64,000 nucleotides of DNA from Acinetobacter celticus (GTDB lineage Bacteria > Pseudomonadota > Gammaproteobacteria > Pseudomonadales > Moraxellaceae): positions 162,241 to 226,240 of the forward strand of contig NZ_MBDL01000011.1 of assembly GCF_001707755.1 (NCBI RefSeq), given 5' to 3'. The notes below the pieces were generated by a model, which saw only the letters and a list, made by a program, of their open reading frames with translations, was not told the DNA's origin and made no database searches. Within the stretch, counting starts at the first letter, position 1, and each line of letters starts with the position of its first letter. The translations under genes were made by a program, and so were the position numbers. Below, piece after piece: positions 42,223 through 51,200 of the stretch.

Positions 42223-44981
42223 TGTCTGAATTGAAGCACCGTATAATTGAACGCCTTGAAAATACTTTTAAATTTAAAATAGTTGGCGAATGGTTCCGTG
42301 AAGGTATCTGCCCACAATGCAGTAAAAAAGAACTCTATACCCATGCACACAATCCACGTCTTGTGAAATGTGGCCGAATTGTTAAATGTGGTTATGAAGA
42401 ACACGTTAAAGATATTTGTGAAGACTTGTTTAAAGACTGGTCTGAATATCACCCACAAACTGATACAAATCCGAATGCTGCTGCTGATGCATTCTTATCT
42501 GAAGGTCGTGGTTTTGATCTCAGCAATTTGATTGGTAAATATACACAGCAGTTCTACACAGACAAAGATACAAAACAATCTAGTGCAACGGTGCGTTTTA
42601 AGCTTGATGAAAACAATTATTGGGAACGCTTAATTGATCGTCCTGAACGTTTTGGCAATAAGAAAGCACGTTTTAACTATGGTTTTAAAAATGCTGGCCA
42701 AGCATGGTCAGTGCATGAATTAGATGAAATTTGTCGTCTAGGAGAAAAAGGCGAAGCGATCTGGATCACTGAAGGTATCTTTGATGCGATTGCAGTCAGT
42801 CAGTCAGGCATCAAAGCCATGTCTTGCCTGTCATGTGTGAACTACCCTGCTCAAAAGCTCAAAGCCATTGCTGACCGTTGTCATGAACTCAAAATTGACA
42901 AACCTCGTTTACGCTGGGCATTCGATAATGACTCTGCAGGTAAAGGCTACACAGTTAAATGGCATGAACGTTCACGCGCTGAAGGTTGGTCATCTACTGC
43001 AGCACAGCCACCATCAAATGGTGGTAAGAAACTCGATTGGAATGACCTATTTCAGTGGGACAAACTCAATCCTGATCAATTTCCAAAATATAAACATTAT
43101 GGTGAATTGCTCATTGCTGAAACAGCAGAAGAAGCCGGTCTTTTAATTTACAACTTTCACGAAAGTCGTCGTCATAGCTTTTTCTACAATCACAAGTTTC
43201 GTTTGTATTGGTGGGAACTGGATTACGACAAATTCAACAAAGCATGTGAACACTTAGAAAAACGCAATATCGAAGCTGCTGAAGACGGTGGAAAAATTCT
43301 GACAGATAAAGAAATCCGTTCAAGTGCTTTACAGAATTGCTCTGCTGCTAAAGAAATTTGTAATGCCCAAGTAGATCCGCTGTATTTCCAACGCAACGAA
43401 ATTACAGATGAGTCCTGGTACTACTTCAAATTGCAAAGCCCATGGTCTGAAACAAAAACCACGTTTACGGCAGATCAAATGTCTAGCAGATCTAAGTTTA
43501 AACCGCGTGTGATGTCTGTTATGTCTGGTGCAATGTGGACAGGAACAGATCAGCAACTAGAAACATTCATCAAGCGTACGACCGAACGTTTACGTGAAGT
43601 CAAAACCATTGATTACATTGGTTATAGCCGTGAATATGAAACTTACATTTTTGAAAAATTCGCTGTGCATAAAGGGCAAGTTATCCCCATTAACGAACAT
43701 GACTTTTTTAAAGTAAAACGCAAAGAGATCAAAACCTTGGCAAACTCCCCTGCAATTACCATAAATCCCAAGCAAGAGTTCAATCCAAACTGGTGGAAAG
43801 ACTTTTACCGTGTACGTGGTGCAAAAGGAATTATCGCCCTAGCATGGTGGATGGGCTCATATTTTGCTGAACAAATTCGTGCTGAACACAGTTCATATCC
43901 TTTCATGGAAATTGTCGGTGAAGCCGGTGCAGGTAAATCACGTTTAATCGAACTGATGTGGAAACTCTCTGGTCGTAAAGACTATGAAGGCTTTGACGCA
44001 AACAAATCTACAAACGTCGCTGTCTACCGTAACTTTGCACAGATTGCCAATTTACCGGTCGTACTCATCGAAGGTGACCGTAATGACGTGAACGGAAATA
44101 CAGTGCAAAAGTCCAAATTCTCTTGGGATGAATTAAAAGACGCATTCAATGGTCGTGCAATTCGCTCTAAAGGTCTTAAAACCGCAGGGAATGAAACTTA
44201 TGAACCACCGTTTCGTGGTGCCATCCTGATTTCACAGAACTCAGCAATTCAAGCATCTGAAGCAATTCTGACACGTACCTTGCACCTTTATTTCGACCGT
44301 AAAGGTCAGACATTGGAAACAAAACGTATTGTCGATGATTTGGACCGTATGGAACTTGAAGATGCCTGCACTTTTATGACGCATTGCCTGCGTAATGAAG
44401 ACAAAATTTTGGAAACGTATAAAAACAGTTTGCAAAATATTGAAACTGAATACCACCAAATCGGGATTACTCATACACGTATTGCCCTATGTCATGCACA
44501 GGTTGCGGCACTCATCAATGCAATGGCACAGCACGTATTGCCAATTGACCTAGAAGAAGTGATTGAAGCACAAGAAATGCTTCAAAACATGGCACGTGAA
44601 CGTGTTGAACAGCTGAATGGTGATCATCCTGACGTTGAAAAATTCTGGGACGTGTACGAATACCTTCAAGGAAACCGTTCACCAGACTTTGGTTTAAATC
44701 ACCACAATGAAGATGCCCAAACGGTGGCCATCAACCTAAATGAAGTCTACAAAGTGGCTGCACGTAACTATCAGCAGCTGCCAGAAATCAACGAAATGAA
44801 AAAACTGCTTCGCATCAGTCGCAAATACAAATTCGTTGAAAGCAACAGACAGGTTTATTCCGACCGCTTCCCTGCAGATGACGTGGCAGCAGTTACCAAA
44901 ATCCGTGAAACCTCAGGTAAACCAAGCCGAAATGTGAAGTGCTGGATCTTCACAAATCCAAATTTAGGTGCAAAGAAATGA
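42222..44981 (+). CDS. Bifunctional primase-helicase (zinc finger, Toprim, P-loop ATPase)
   Basis: A 919-aa protein. The N-terminal zinc finger has CPQC at residues 29-32 and two more cysteines in KCGRIVKCGY. A Toprim part follows with ITEGIFDAIAVSQSG (about residue 183) and WAFDNDSAGKGY. The C-terminal ATPase has Walker A EIVGEAGAGKSRLIELM (about residue 565) and resembles DUF927/P4-alpha helicases. It takes the place of the P2 A rolling-circle protein, so replication should be of theta type from an internal origin. The iteron arrays are the obvious targets for it or a partner. Confidence 0.88.
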   Translation: MSELKHRIIERLENTFKFKIVGEWFREGICPQCSKKELYTHAHNPRLVKCGRIVKCGYEEHVKDICEDLFKDWSEYHPQTDTNPNAAADAFLSEGRGFDLSNLIGKYTQQFYTDKDTKQSSATVRFKLDENNYWERLIDRPERFGNKKARFNYGFKNAGQAWSVHELDEICRLGEKGEAIWITEGIFDAIAVSQSGIKAMSCLSCVNYPAQKLKAIADRCHELKIDKPRLRWAFDNDSAGKGYTVKWHERSRAEGWSSTAAQPPSNGGKKLDWNDLFQWDKLNPDQFPKYKHYGELLIAETAEEAGLLIYNFHESRRHSFFYNHKFRLYWWELDYDKFNKACEHLEKRNIEAAEDGGKILTDKEIRSSALQNCSAAKEICNAQVDPLYFQRNEITDESWYYFKLQSPWSETKTTFTADQMSSRSKFKPRVMSVMSGAMWTGTDQQLETFIKRTTERLREVKTIDYIGYSREYETYIFEKFAVHKGQVIPINEHDFFKVKRKEIKTLANSPAITINPKQEFNPNWWKDFYRVRGAKGIIALAWWMGSYFAEQIRAEHSSYPFMEIVGEAGAGKSRLIELMWKLSGRKDYEGFDANKSTNVAVYRNFAQIANLPVVLIEGDRNDVNGNTVQKSKFSWDELKDAFNGRAIRSKGLKTAGNETYEPPFRGAILISQNSAIQASEAILTRTLHLYFDRKGQTLETKRIVDDLDRMELEDACTFMTHCLRNEDKILETYKNSLQNIETEYHQIGITHTRIALCHAQVAALINAMAQHVLPIDLEEVIEAQEMLQNMARERVEQLNGDHPDVEKFWDVYEYLQGNRSPDFGLNHHNEDAQTVAINLNEVYKVAARNYQQLPEINEMKKLLRISRKYKFVESNRQVYSDRFPADDVAAVTKIRETSGKPSRNVKCWIFTNPNLGAKK

Positions 44982-45508
44982 TGAAATTTTATAAAGTTAT
45001 AAATGAAAAAAGTTTGGATGCCTACAAAAAATTGGTTTCAGAACACCTTGAGTTACGAGCAAATGCCGAATTGTTTGCAAATGAATATGATGCAGAGCCA
45101 ATTATTCTTCAAGGCTCAGATTCTATTTGGTTTTGTGGAATAAAATTTAAAGACAATTCAAAAATTAATCGTGAAATTTGGACAAAACCAAGTCGTGAAT
45201 ATGGTCATTCATGGCTACGTGTTAAACCATTGAAAAAAAATCTTAAAGAAGAATTTGATGCTGAAAATAAAAAATGGGATCAGCTCCACTCTAAGTATTT
45301 TCCTAACGGAACGAGAGTGGATAAGAATTCATTTTATGCAACGTTAGGTCTAGATAGATCAAGTTTTTTCTTTGATTCGTTCAGCTTATTTGAGTTCCAA
45401 AGTGCGTTTTATATCAAAACCACAATTGATATGAAAAATGCTACTGAAATATTAGGATCAGAATATTTTTCCGCTAAAGAAGCGCATGAACTGGAGAAAA
45501 AACAATGA
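44978..45508 (+). CDS. Early phage protein of unknown function
   Basis: A 176-aa protein from the ATG overlapping the primase-helicase stop (a second ATG is at 44981). It is soluble and rich in aromatic and lysine residues ([16 protein letters not shown], then [17 protein letters not shown]). I do not recognise it. It is translationally coupled to both neighbours, since its stop overlaps the ssb start. Confidence 0.65.
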   Translation: MMKFYKVINEKSLDAYKKLVSEHLELRANAELFANEYDAEPIILQGSDSIWFCGIKFKDNSKINREIWTKPSREYGHSWLRVKPLKKNLKEEFDAENKKWDQLHSKYFPNGTRVDKNSFYATLGLDRSSFFFDSFSLFEFQSAFYIKTTIDMKNATEILGSEYFSAKEAHELEKKQ

Positions 45509-45858
45509 GGGGGGTAAACAAGGTTATTTTAGTTGGCTCACTTGGTGCCGATCCTCAAAGCAATAGCTTCCCAAATGGTGGTTCAATCTGCAATTTTTCA
45601 ATTGCAACATCGGAAGTCTGGACCGATAAAAATACCGGTGAACGAAAGGAACAAACCGAATGGCACCGCATCGCCATCAAAAATCGCTTAGGTGAAATTG
45701 CCCAGCAGTACCTGAAAAAAGGTGCAAAGGTTTATATCGAAGGCAAACTTCGCACACGTTCATGGACAGATCAAAGCGGTCAGGAACGCTACACCACGGA
45801 AGTTCATGCAGAACAAATGCAAATGCTGGATTCAGCACCACAAGCAAATGGTTGTTAA
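45505..45858 (+). CDS. ssb: Single-stranded DNA-binding protein
   Basis: A 117-aa SSB consisting of the OB fold only: [38 protein letters not shown] and [18 protein letters not shown]. The usual acidic tail ending in DDDIPF, which recruits host repair and replication proteins, is missing. It protects single strands during phage replication, probably with the phage primase-helicase. Confidence 0.93.
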   Translation: MRGVNKVILVGSLGADPQSNSFPNGGSICNFSIATSEVWTDKNTGERKEQTEWHRIAIKNRLGEIAQQYLKKGAKVYIEGKLRTRSWTDQSGQERYTTEVHAEQMQMLDSAPQANGC

Positions 45859-45866
45859 GGGGAAAT

Positions 45867-46223
45867 ATGATGAAAACTATTAATCAAGTATTAGATACAA
45901 GCAAATTACATGAAGGGTATTTTTTGACGGTTGAAACATTTAATCGCGAAAAATTTTACCTTCCATTGAAGGAAGCGGAATTACAAACAATCAGTAAATT
46001 CGCACTGTCAGGAATGCATCGAAAAAAAGTTATAAAACATTTTATTTCTTGTACCTCAGATCAACCAAAAGATCATTTTTTACATATTGAAGATTGGATT
46101 AAAGACATTCTAAAAAATTCAACATCTGCATTTTTTACAGTTCAAATGGATCATTTTAATTTTGATGAAATTAATACACCTGTACCTTATTTAAAAAAGT
46201 TTTTCTTTAAGGTGACTCCATGA
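45867..46223 (+). CDS. Small early phage protein of unknown function
   Basis: A 118-aa protein starting MMKTINQVLDTSKLHEGYFL, with AAGGGGAAA before the ATG; the longer frame from 45762 is inside ssb. It is soluble, with no motif recognised. Its end overlaps the PrtN-like gene. Confidence 0.6.
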   Translation: MMKTINQVLDTSKLHEGYFLTVETFNREKFYLPLKEAELQTISKFALSGMHRKKVIKHFISCTSDQPKDHFLHIEDWIKDILKNSTSAFFTVQMDHFNFDEINTPVPYLKKFFFKVTP

Positions 46224-46498
46224 ACGCTGCTCTGAATCAATTTGATTCAAGTTTTTTATTGGCCATGAAATATCAGTCTCCAGTGGTCACACTGGACGTG
46301 ATCGTAAAGGACTTTTTACCGCATCTAAAAATTGAAACCGCAAAGAAGCGTGCAGCCATTCAAGACTTGCCCTTCCCGACGTTCAAGGCTGAAGAATCGA
46401 ATAAAGCACCTTATATGGTGGCCATTGCTGACGTTGCACTTTGGTTAAACAAACAAAGTCAGACATCTAAACAAGATTGGAAAAATATGCACGCCTAA
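46220..46498 (+). CDS. PrtN-like (pyocin activator) DNA-binding protein
   Basis: A 92-aa protein. The region SPVVTLDVIVKDFLPHLKIE, with AAIQDLPFPTFKAEESNKAP and VAIADVALWLNK, fits the PrtN family of small activators and excisionase-like proteins. Its place near int suggests an excisionase or early activator role, but no target site is identified. Confidence 0.75.
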   Translation: MNAALNQFDSSFLLAMKYQSPVVTLDVIVKDFLPHLKIETAKKRAAIQDLPFPTFKAEESNKAPYMVAIADVALWLNKQSQTSKQDWKNMHA

Positions 46499-46521
46499 CC
46501 GCGTGCATTGAGGGTAAAAAG

Positions 46522-46740
46522 ATGGAAAATAATCCACAAAATATGTATCAAATGATCAGTTTAAAAGACTATTTGCCACCAATAGGTGAAAAGGTCTTAA
46601 TTTACAGACCACATGCACATTTACAACCAGATCAAGATTCAAATTTCAAAATTGCCAAATATATTGGTGAAGGTATATGGATCGGAAGCTTTTTTAAACA
46701 TGAAATAACTCACTGGTTACCATTAATAAAGCCCCTATAG
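46522..46740 (+). CDS. DUF551-like small protein
   Basis: A 72-aa protein from the ATG at 46522. LPPIGEKVLIYRPHA at the start and THWLPLIKPL at the end are typical of DUF551, a domain frequent in phages with unknown function. Its stop codon lies inside the terminator hairpin. Confidence 0.75.
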   Translation: MENNPQNMYQMISLKDYLPPIGEKVLIYRPHAHLQPDQDSNFKIAKYIGEGIWIGSFFKHEITHWLPLIKPL

Positions 46741-46750
46741 GGGCTTTTTC
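46728..46750. terminator. Terminator at the end of the early operon
   Basis: AAAGCCCCTATAGGGGCTTT is a perfect 20-bp palindrome followed by TT. It includes the TAG of the DUF551-like gene. Confidence 0.85.
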
Positions 46751-46777
46751 TATCCTATTTCTAACCCATTTCTAACC
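46748..46777. repeat. Iteron cluster TTCTAACC, right
   Basis: TTCTATCC (46748), TTCTAACC (46759) and TTCTAACC (46770) follow each other at exactly 11 bp. It is the same 8-mer as the left array at 15829-16115. In the excised circle the two clusters would be roughly 1.9 kb apart across attP. Confidence 0.7.
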
Positions 46778-46836
46778 AAAATATAAAAGCAAATAACCAT
46801 TACAAAATAATATGTTACTTATCACACAATCATTTT

Positions 46837-47988
46837 CTAACTTTCATAACCTGCTTTTGCAATCTGCATTGCATCTTTAAAGTCTAAACGTTCACGACGG
46901 TTTTTCAAATTCACATAACGCCTCAAACTTTCCCAAGATTCATGCAAACTTACTTGTTGCATCTGGGGAATGGTCAAGCCATCTTCAGCCAATCTGGTAA
47001 TACCTTCATGACGCAAATCATGAAACCGTAAATCGTCAATGCCTGTCATTTTTATCGCTTCACGCCAACGTGCAGCAAAAGATTTTGCATTCAATGGTAG
47101 AAGTACGGATGGATTTGCAGAATCTAAACGAAGCATACGGTCACGCACATCAGATTTCATAATTTCCTGAACAACCAATTCAGCCTTTTCTGTCACTAAA
47201 AAGGATTTATGATTCCCTGCACTACCATTAGGATTTTTTAAATCAAAAACTTTCCACTCATGATGATGACGGTCGTATTCATCTAAAAATAAACGAGTCA
47301 ATTCATCTTCACGCCTGCAGGTATAGATGGCCAACCACATAATCAAATGCAAAGGCATAGACGTTTTACTTGTTTTCCATCGTCTATAAAAATAGTTGGT
47401 CAGCAATTGCAGTTCATTTGATGTCGCCAAACGGTCACGTTTCTTGGACTTAGTGATCACACGTGCATTTCGTAGACCTTTCATCGCCTGTTCCAGTTCA
47501 AAAAGATTTACTTTTTCTCCCCAAACTAAATCAGCATGGGTTAAAACGACTTTTAAGTACTGTAAATCCTGTAAAGCAGTGCTGGATTCAATCGGATCTG
47601 CTGCAATCTCTGGATAGCCTGAACGTCTTAAATATGTATGGTCCGTAAAATCTTTTCTAGTCAATTCACTGATTTTTACCCTTCCAATCGGCCAGTTTGT
47701 TAAATACCGCATTCCCATACGCTTGGAACGGCCAAAATCCACATTTTCTTTTAAATATTTTTCTAATGCTTCAGCAAGTGCCATACCCTTTGAAATATTT
47801 GCAGAAATCATCAATTCAGGGTTTGTTTCTAATTCATATTCACGTTTCTTAATCCATACTTCAGCCAATTTTCGTGTACTAAAGGTCTTAGACTCTGTAA
47901 AATTCGGCAAATCCTGACGCTTAACACGCACCTGTGCCCTGTATTTTTTCACACCAGTGGACAGAATTCTTTCTGTAACTGTACCCAT
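46837..47988 (-). CDS. int: Tyrosine integrase (dusA-type)
   Basis: A 383-aa integrase from the Met at 47988 (MGTVTERILSTGVKKYRAQV). The frame is open to 48048, but that extension runs through the arm-site repeat. The catalytic set is visible: Arg in YTCRREDELTRL, HDLRHEGITRLAEDG, the second His in VSLHESWESLRRYVN, and Tyr in the same motif. It integrates into the 5' end of dusA. It reads towards the early operon's end, away from attR. Confidence 0.92.
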   Translation of the reverse strand: MGTVTERILSTGVKKYRAQVRVKRQDLPNFTESKTFSTRKLAEVWIKKREYELETNPELMISANISKGMALAEALEKYLKENVDFGRSKRMGMRYLTNWPIGRVKISELTRKDFTDHTYLRRSGYPEIAADPIESSTALQDLQYLKVVLTHADLVWGEKVNLFELEQAMKGLRNARVITKSKKRDRLATSNELQLLTNYFYRRWKTSKTSMPLHLIMWLAIYTCRREDELTRLFLDEYDRHHHEWKVFDLKNPNGSAGNHKSFLVTEKAELVVQEIMKSDVRDRMLRLDSANPSVLLPLNAKSFAARWREAIKMTGIDDLRFHDLRHEGITRLAEDGLTIPQMQQVSLHESWESLRRYVNLKNRRERLDFKDAMQIAKAGYES

Positions 47989-48017
47989 AAATTTGCACCC
48001 TGACCAAAAACCCATTT

Positions 48018-48037
48018 CACGGTGCAAATATGGTGCA
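48018..48037 (+). repeat. Candidate integrase arm site, right
   Basis: CACGGTGCAAATATGGTGCA equals the left copy at 15421-15440 except for one base. It lies between int and the new dusA start, so it also overlaps the int promoter region. Confidence 0.55.
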
Positions 48038-48062
48038 CCGAAATACATAAATATGGGGGAAT

Positions 48063-49127
48063 ATGAGTAAAAATGCGAGTAAATGCAATATGCAAAATGT
48101 AGAGAAACCTTTGAAAAATCCTCAACTTATTGAAAACTCAATAAAACCTCGTATTTCCGTTGCACCGATGATGGATTGGACCACTAAAGATTACCGATTT
48201 TTTGCACGCCTGTTTAATCCTAATATCATCATGTACACAGAAATGGTTACGACTGGTGCAATTATTCACGGTGATGCCAAACGCCATTTAGATTTTAACC
48301 AAGAAGAACACCCTATTGTGTTGCAACTTGGCGGTTCTAATCCAAAAGATTTAGCTACCTGTAGCAAAATGGCACAAGACTGGGGCTATAACGAAGTCAA
48401 TTTAAACGTCGGTTGCCCAAGTGACCGCGTACAAAACAATAAAATTGGCGCATGCCTAATGGCAGAACCTGACTTGGTTGCCGAATGTATTACCGAAATG
48501 CGCAATGCTGTCGATATTCCTGTAACCGTCAAGCATCGTATTGGCATTGATGACATGCAAACCTATGAAGAAATGTTGCATTTTGTCGATACTGTGGCCA
48601 AAACAGGTTGTGACAATTTTATTGTGCATGCACGGATTGCTTTACTCAAAGGTCTCTCTCCTAAAGAAAACCGTGACGTGCCACCTTTACGTTATGAAGA
48701 TGTCTATCGTTTAAAACAAGACCGCCCGAATTTGCTCATTGAACTTAATGGGGGCGTAAAAACTTTTGCAGAAACCCAAGCACATTTACAACAGGTCGAT
48801 GGCGTGATGATTGGTCGTGAGGCTTATCACAACCCCTATTTACTGGCAGAGCTGGGCCAATTATGGCAACTTAATGCCCCTGACCGTTTTGAAATTATGG
48901 CGCAAATGTTGCCTTATATTTCACAGCGTATGGCTGAAGGCGCGCCACTTTCAATTATCACCCGCCATATTTTAGGTTTATTTCAAAATCTGCCTGGTGC
49001 ACGTAAATGGCGTCAGGCGCTAAGTGGCGGTAATGCCAAAACTTTAACCGATATTGAAAATGCCATTCAAAATATTCAAGAAGCGATGCAACGCACTGAA
49101 GACTATCTTCAAGAAAATCAAGTTTAA
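48063..49127 (+). CDS. dusA: tRNA-dihydrouridine synthase A with phage-supplied N-terminus
   Basis: A 354-aa FMN enzyme that reduces U20/U20a in tRNA. Signatures are PRISVAPMMDWTTKDYRFFA, NVGCPSDRVQ and HARIALLKGLSPKENR. The first 27 residues (to IENSIK) come from phage DNA and replace the 12 native residues found at 15298. GGGGGAA in phage DNA serves as ribosome binding site. The core fold starts after the junction, so the enzyme should be active, but expression now depends on a phage promoter. Confidence 0.95.
   Translation: MSKNASKCNMQNVEKPLKNPQLIENSIKPRISVAPMMDWTTKDYRFFARLFNPNIIMYTEMVTTGAIIHGDAKRHLDFNQEEHPIVLQLGGSNPKDLATCSKMAQDWGYNEVNLNVGCPSDRVQNNKIGACLMAEPDLVAECITEMRNAVDIPVTVKHRIGIDDMQTYEEMLHFVDTVAKTGCDNFIVHARIALLKGLSPKENRDVPPLRYEDVYRLKQDRPNLLIELNGGVKTFAETQAHLQQVDGVMIGREAYHNPYLLAELGQLWQLNAPDRFEIMAQMLPYISQRMAEGAPLSIITRHILGLFQNLPGARKWRQALSGGNAKTLTDIENAIQNIQEAMQRTEDYLQENQV
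48165..48175 (+). repeat. attR core
   Basis: CCGATGATGGA inside dusA, identical to 15352-15362. Phage DNA is to its left and native dusA to its right. Confidence 0.85.
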
Positions 49128-49148
49128 GTCGTTATCGCTAAAAATAAA

Positions 49149-49177
49149 AAACCAGTCTCTCCATGGACTGGTTTTTT
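49149..49177 (+). terminator. Terminator after dusA
   Basis: AACCAGTC-TCTCCATG-GACTGGTT followed by TTTT, 20 bp after the stop. Confidence 0.9.
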
Positions 49178-49271
49178 ATTTTTGAAACATGGAATTTTGA
49201 TGTACATTAAAATCAACAAAAACTAGATAATGCCTTTTTTTTACGCACTTAAATTCCGCCAATGTACAAAA

Positions 49272-49649
49272 TTATTGCTTATTGTAAATACTATGTCCTT
49301 GGTCTTTCACGGCAGCAATATTTTTACTTTGAAGTTTGGCTCGATCAAGCTGTCCAGCCTTAACCAAAGCACTGGTTTTATCAATTTCTATCACCAATTG
49401 ATCAAATAATGTATCTGAACTTGGTGCTTTAAGATCTTTGGTTTTCAGTTTTACTTTTTTAGCATCCAAAGCAGCCAATTTCATCTGATCCAGTGCTTTC
49501 TGCGCATCTTTCGGATTCTCAGCTTTATTAAAGGCTTTAAAATTTTTGCCAAGCGCCTGCATATTATGTTCAAGTGTCTCGGCAAAACTTAGACTACTGA
49601 ATGAAACCAGTGCAGAAAACATGGCGGTGGCTAAAGCTTTTTTGATCAT
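49272..49649 (-). CDS. cybC: Cytochrome b562 family protein
   Basis: A 125-aa protein with a Sec signal peptide (cleavage after SFA, about residue 23). The mature part is a four-helix bundle like E. coli CybC. The heme ligands can be placed: Met in LEHNMQALG and His in VKDQGHSIY near the C-terminus. It would act in the periplasm in electron transfer. AAGGACAT precedes the ATG. Confidence 0.82.
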   Translation of the reverse strand: MIKKALATAMFSALVSFSSLSFAETLEHNMQALGKNFKAFNKAENPKDAQKALDQMKLAALDAKKVKLKTKDLKAPSSDTLFDQLVIEIDKTSALVKAGQLDRAKLQSKNIAAVKDQGHSIYNKQ

Positions 49650-49751
49650 GTGGATGTCCTTGTAAAGATCGTTTAAACCTATGGCTTGAGTGACGGTATT
49701 ATTGTTTTTAGAATGTTGAATTCTAAGTCTTTAAAATAGATGAAAATCCAT

Positions 49752-49780
49752 AAAAAAATGCAACGAAGTCGTTGCATTTT
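49752..49780 (-). terminator. Terminator of coaBC
   Basis: Read leftward, AAAATGCAACGA-CT-TCGTTGCATTTT is followed by a T run, 35 bp after the coaBC stop. Confidence 0.88.
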
Positions 49781-49814
49781 GGTTAAAGACTCAAGTCTTT
49801 AAAATTAAAAAGGT

Positions 49815-51089
49815 TTAATCGTGATCAAAGTCTTTTGCTTCATAATGTAAAGCATCATGCATGGCTTCGACCAATTGTTGTGCAATTTCCTGCTTCGAGG
49901 CTTTTTCTAAATCTCGTTTTTGCATGTGGTACTGCTCTGCAAAAAATACAATCATGGCATTTTCGTCCGATGCAAAACCAATATCGGCACGTGAAACGTC
50001 ATTGCAGGCAATCATGTCTAATTTTTTTGCCACCAGTTTTCCAGCAGCGTATTCTTCAACATTACGTGTTTCAGCAGCAAATCCAACCATAAATGGACGC
50101 TTTTCTTGTTGCGCGATTGTCGCCACAATATCGGGGTTTTTGATTAAGGAAACGTTTAGCTCATCGCCTGCTTTCTTAATTTTATGCTCTGCTACTTCGG
50201 CCACACGGTAATCTGCCACAGCGGCTGTCGCAATAAAAACGTCACAGCCTTGATCAAGCAAACTCATACTTTGATCGAGCATTTGTACCGCAGATTGTAC
50301 ATTAATACGGCGCACACCATTTGGGGTATCTAGGCTAACAGGGCCAGCAATTAAAGTTACTTGTGCACCCGCCGCATAGCAAGAAGCCGCTAAAGCAAAG
50401 CCCATTTTCCCCGTACTGTGATTTGAAATATAACGAACAGGATCAATCGCTTCACGCGTCGGCCCCGCAGTAATTACCACATGCTTGCCAGCCAATAAAC
50501 CAAATTTCTCAGCTATTGCGCGTTGTGCACGATGAAAATACCCTGTCACTTGTAAGGCTAAATCTTCAGGTTCAGGCATACGCCCCAAACCAACATCACC
50601 ACAAGCTTGCACACCTGCATCGGGCAAAATGACATGTACGCCATCTTCAACCAATGTATTCAAATTACGTTGCGTCGCCTTGGCTGCCCACATTTGTTGA
50701 TTCATAGCGGGTGCAACCCATACAGGTGCTTTGGTTGCTAAATATAATGTAGACAATAAGTCGTCGGCTAAACCCGCAGCAAATTTGGCTAAGGTATCGC
50801 AACTTGCGGGCGCAACCAAAAGTAGATCAGCCCAACGCGCTAATTCTATATGACCCATGCCTGCTTCAGCTTCTGGATCAAGCAACTGCGTATGCACAGG
50901 ATTACCTGAAAGCGCTTGAAACGTTAATGGGGTAATAAAGGCTTGCGCCCCTTCAGTCATCACCACGCGAACATTAAAGCCGGCATCTTTTAGACGACGG
51001 ACTAAAATGGCGCTCTTGTATGCTGCAATACCGCCAGTAACACCCAAGATAATGTTTTTGTTTGGAATTACACTTAAATCGAAGTTCAC
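49815..51089 (-). CDS. coaBC: Phosphopantothenoylcysteine decarboxylase/synthetase CoaBC
   Basis: A 424-aa bifunctional enzyme of coenzyme A synthesis. The N-terminal decarboxylase (CoaC) has GVTGGIAAYKSAILVRRLK, His in GHIELARWAD and APAMNQQMW. The C-terminal synthetase (CoaB) has GPTREAIDPVRYISNHSTGK and IKKAGDELNVSLIKNPDI. It makes 4'-phosphopantetheine from phosphopantothenate and cysteine. It is divergent from radC, as in many gamma-proteobacteria. Confidence 0.96.
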   Translation of the reverse strand: MNFDLSVIPNKNIILGVTGGIAAYKSAILVRRLKDAGFNVRVVMTEGAQAFITPLTFQALSGNPVHTQLLDPEAEAGMGHIELARWADLLLVAPASCDTLAKFAAGLADDLLSTLYLATKAPVWVAPAMNQQMWAAKATQRNLNTLVEDGVHVILPDAGVQACGDVGLGRMPEPEDLALQVTGYFHRAQRAIAEKFGLLAGKHVVITAGPTREAIDPVRYISNHSTGKMGFALAASCYAAGAQVTLIAGPVSLDTPNGVRRINVQSAVQMLDQSMSLLDQGCDVFIATAAVADYRVAEVAEHKIKKAGDELNVSLIKNPDIVATIAQQEKRPFMVGFAAETRNVEEYAAGKLVAKKLDMIACNDVSRADIGFASDENAMIVFFAEQYHMQKRDLEKASKQEIAQQLVEAMHDALHYEAKDFDHD

Positions 51090-51200
51090 GAACAGGCTAC
51101 CTATCTGTTGCAGTGGCGCTCACAATAGCATTAAATATGGCATGACCCAAGATTCAACTTGGAAAAACACCAACACTCATAATAAAAAAGTCTAAAAATA

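Larger units (their letters stand above)
15352..48175. mobile_element. P2-type prophage integrated in dusA (about 32.8 kb)
   Basis: The element is bounded by an 11-bp direct repeat inside dusA. It contains a full P2-like set of head, tail, lysis and late-control genes in P2 order, an XRE repressor, a primase-helicase, SSB and a tyrosine integrase next to attR. No structural gene appears broken, so it may be inducible. It differs from P2 in the replication module and in having int/att between the early genes and cos. Confidence 0.95.

Noticed and set aside
15352..48175. Anti-phage defence island inside the prophage
   Set aside because: No known defence families were seen. The moron genes and the DUF551-like gene are unassigned, and there is no direct evidence for defence.
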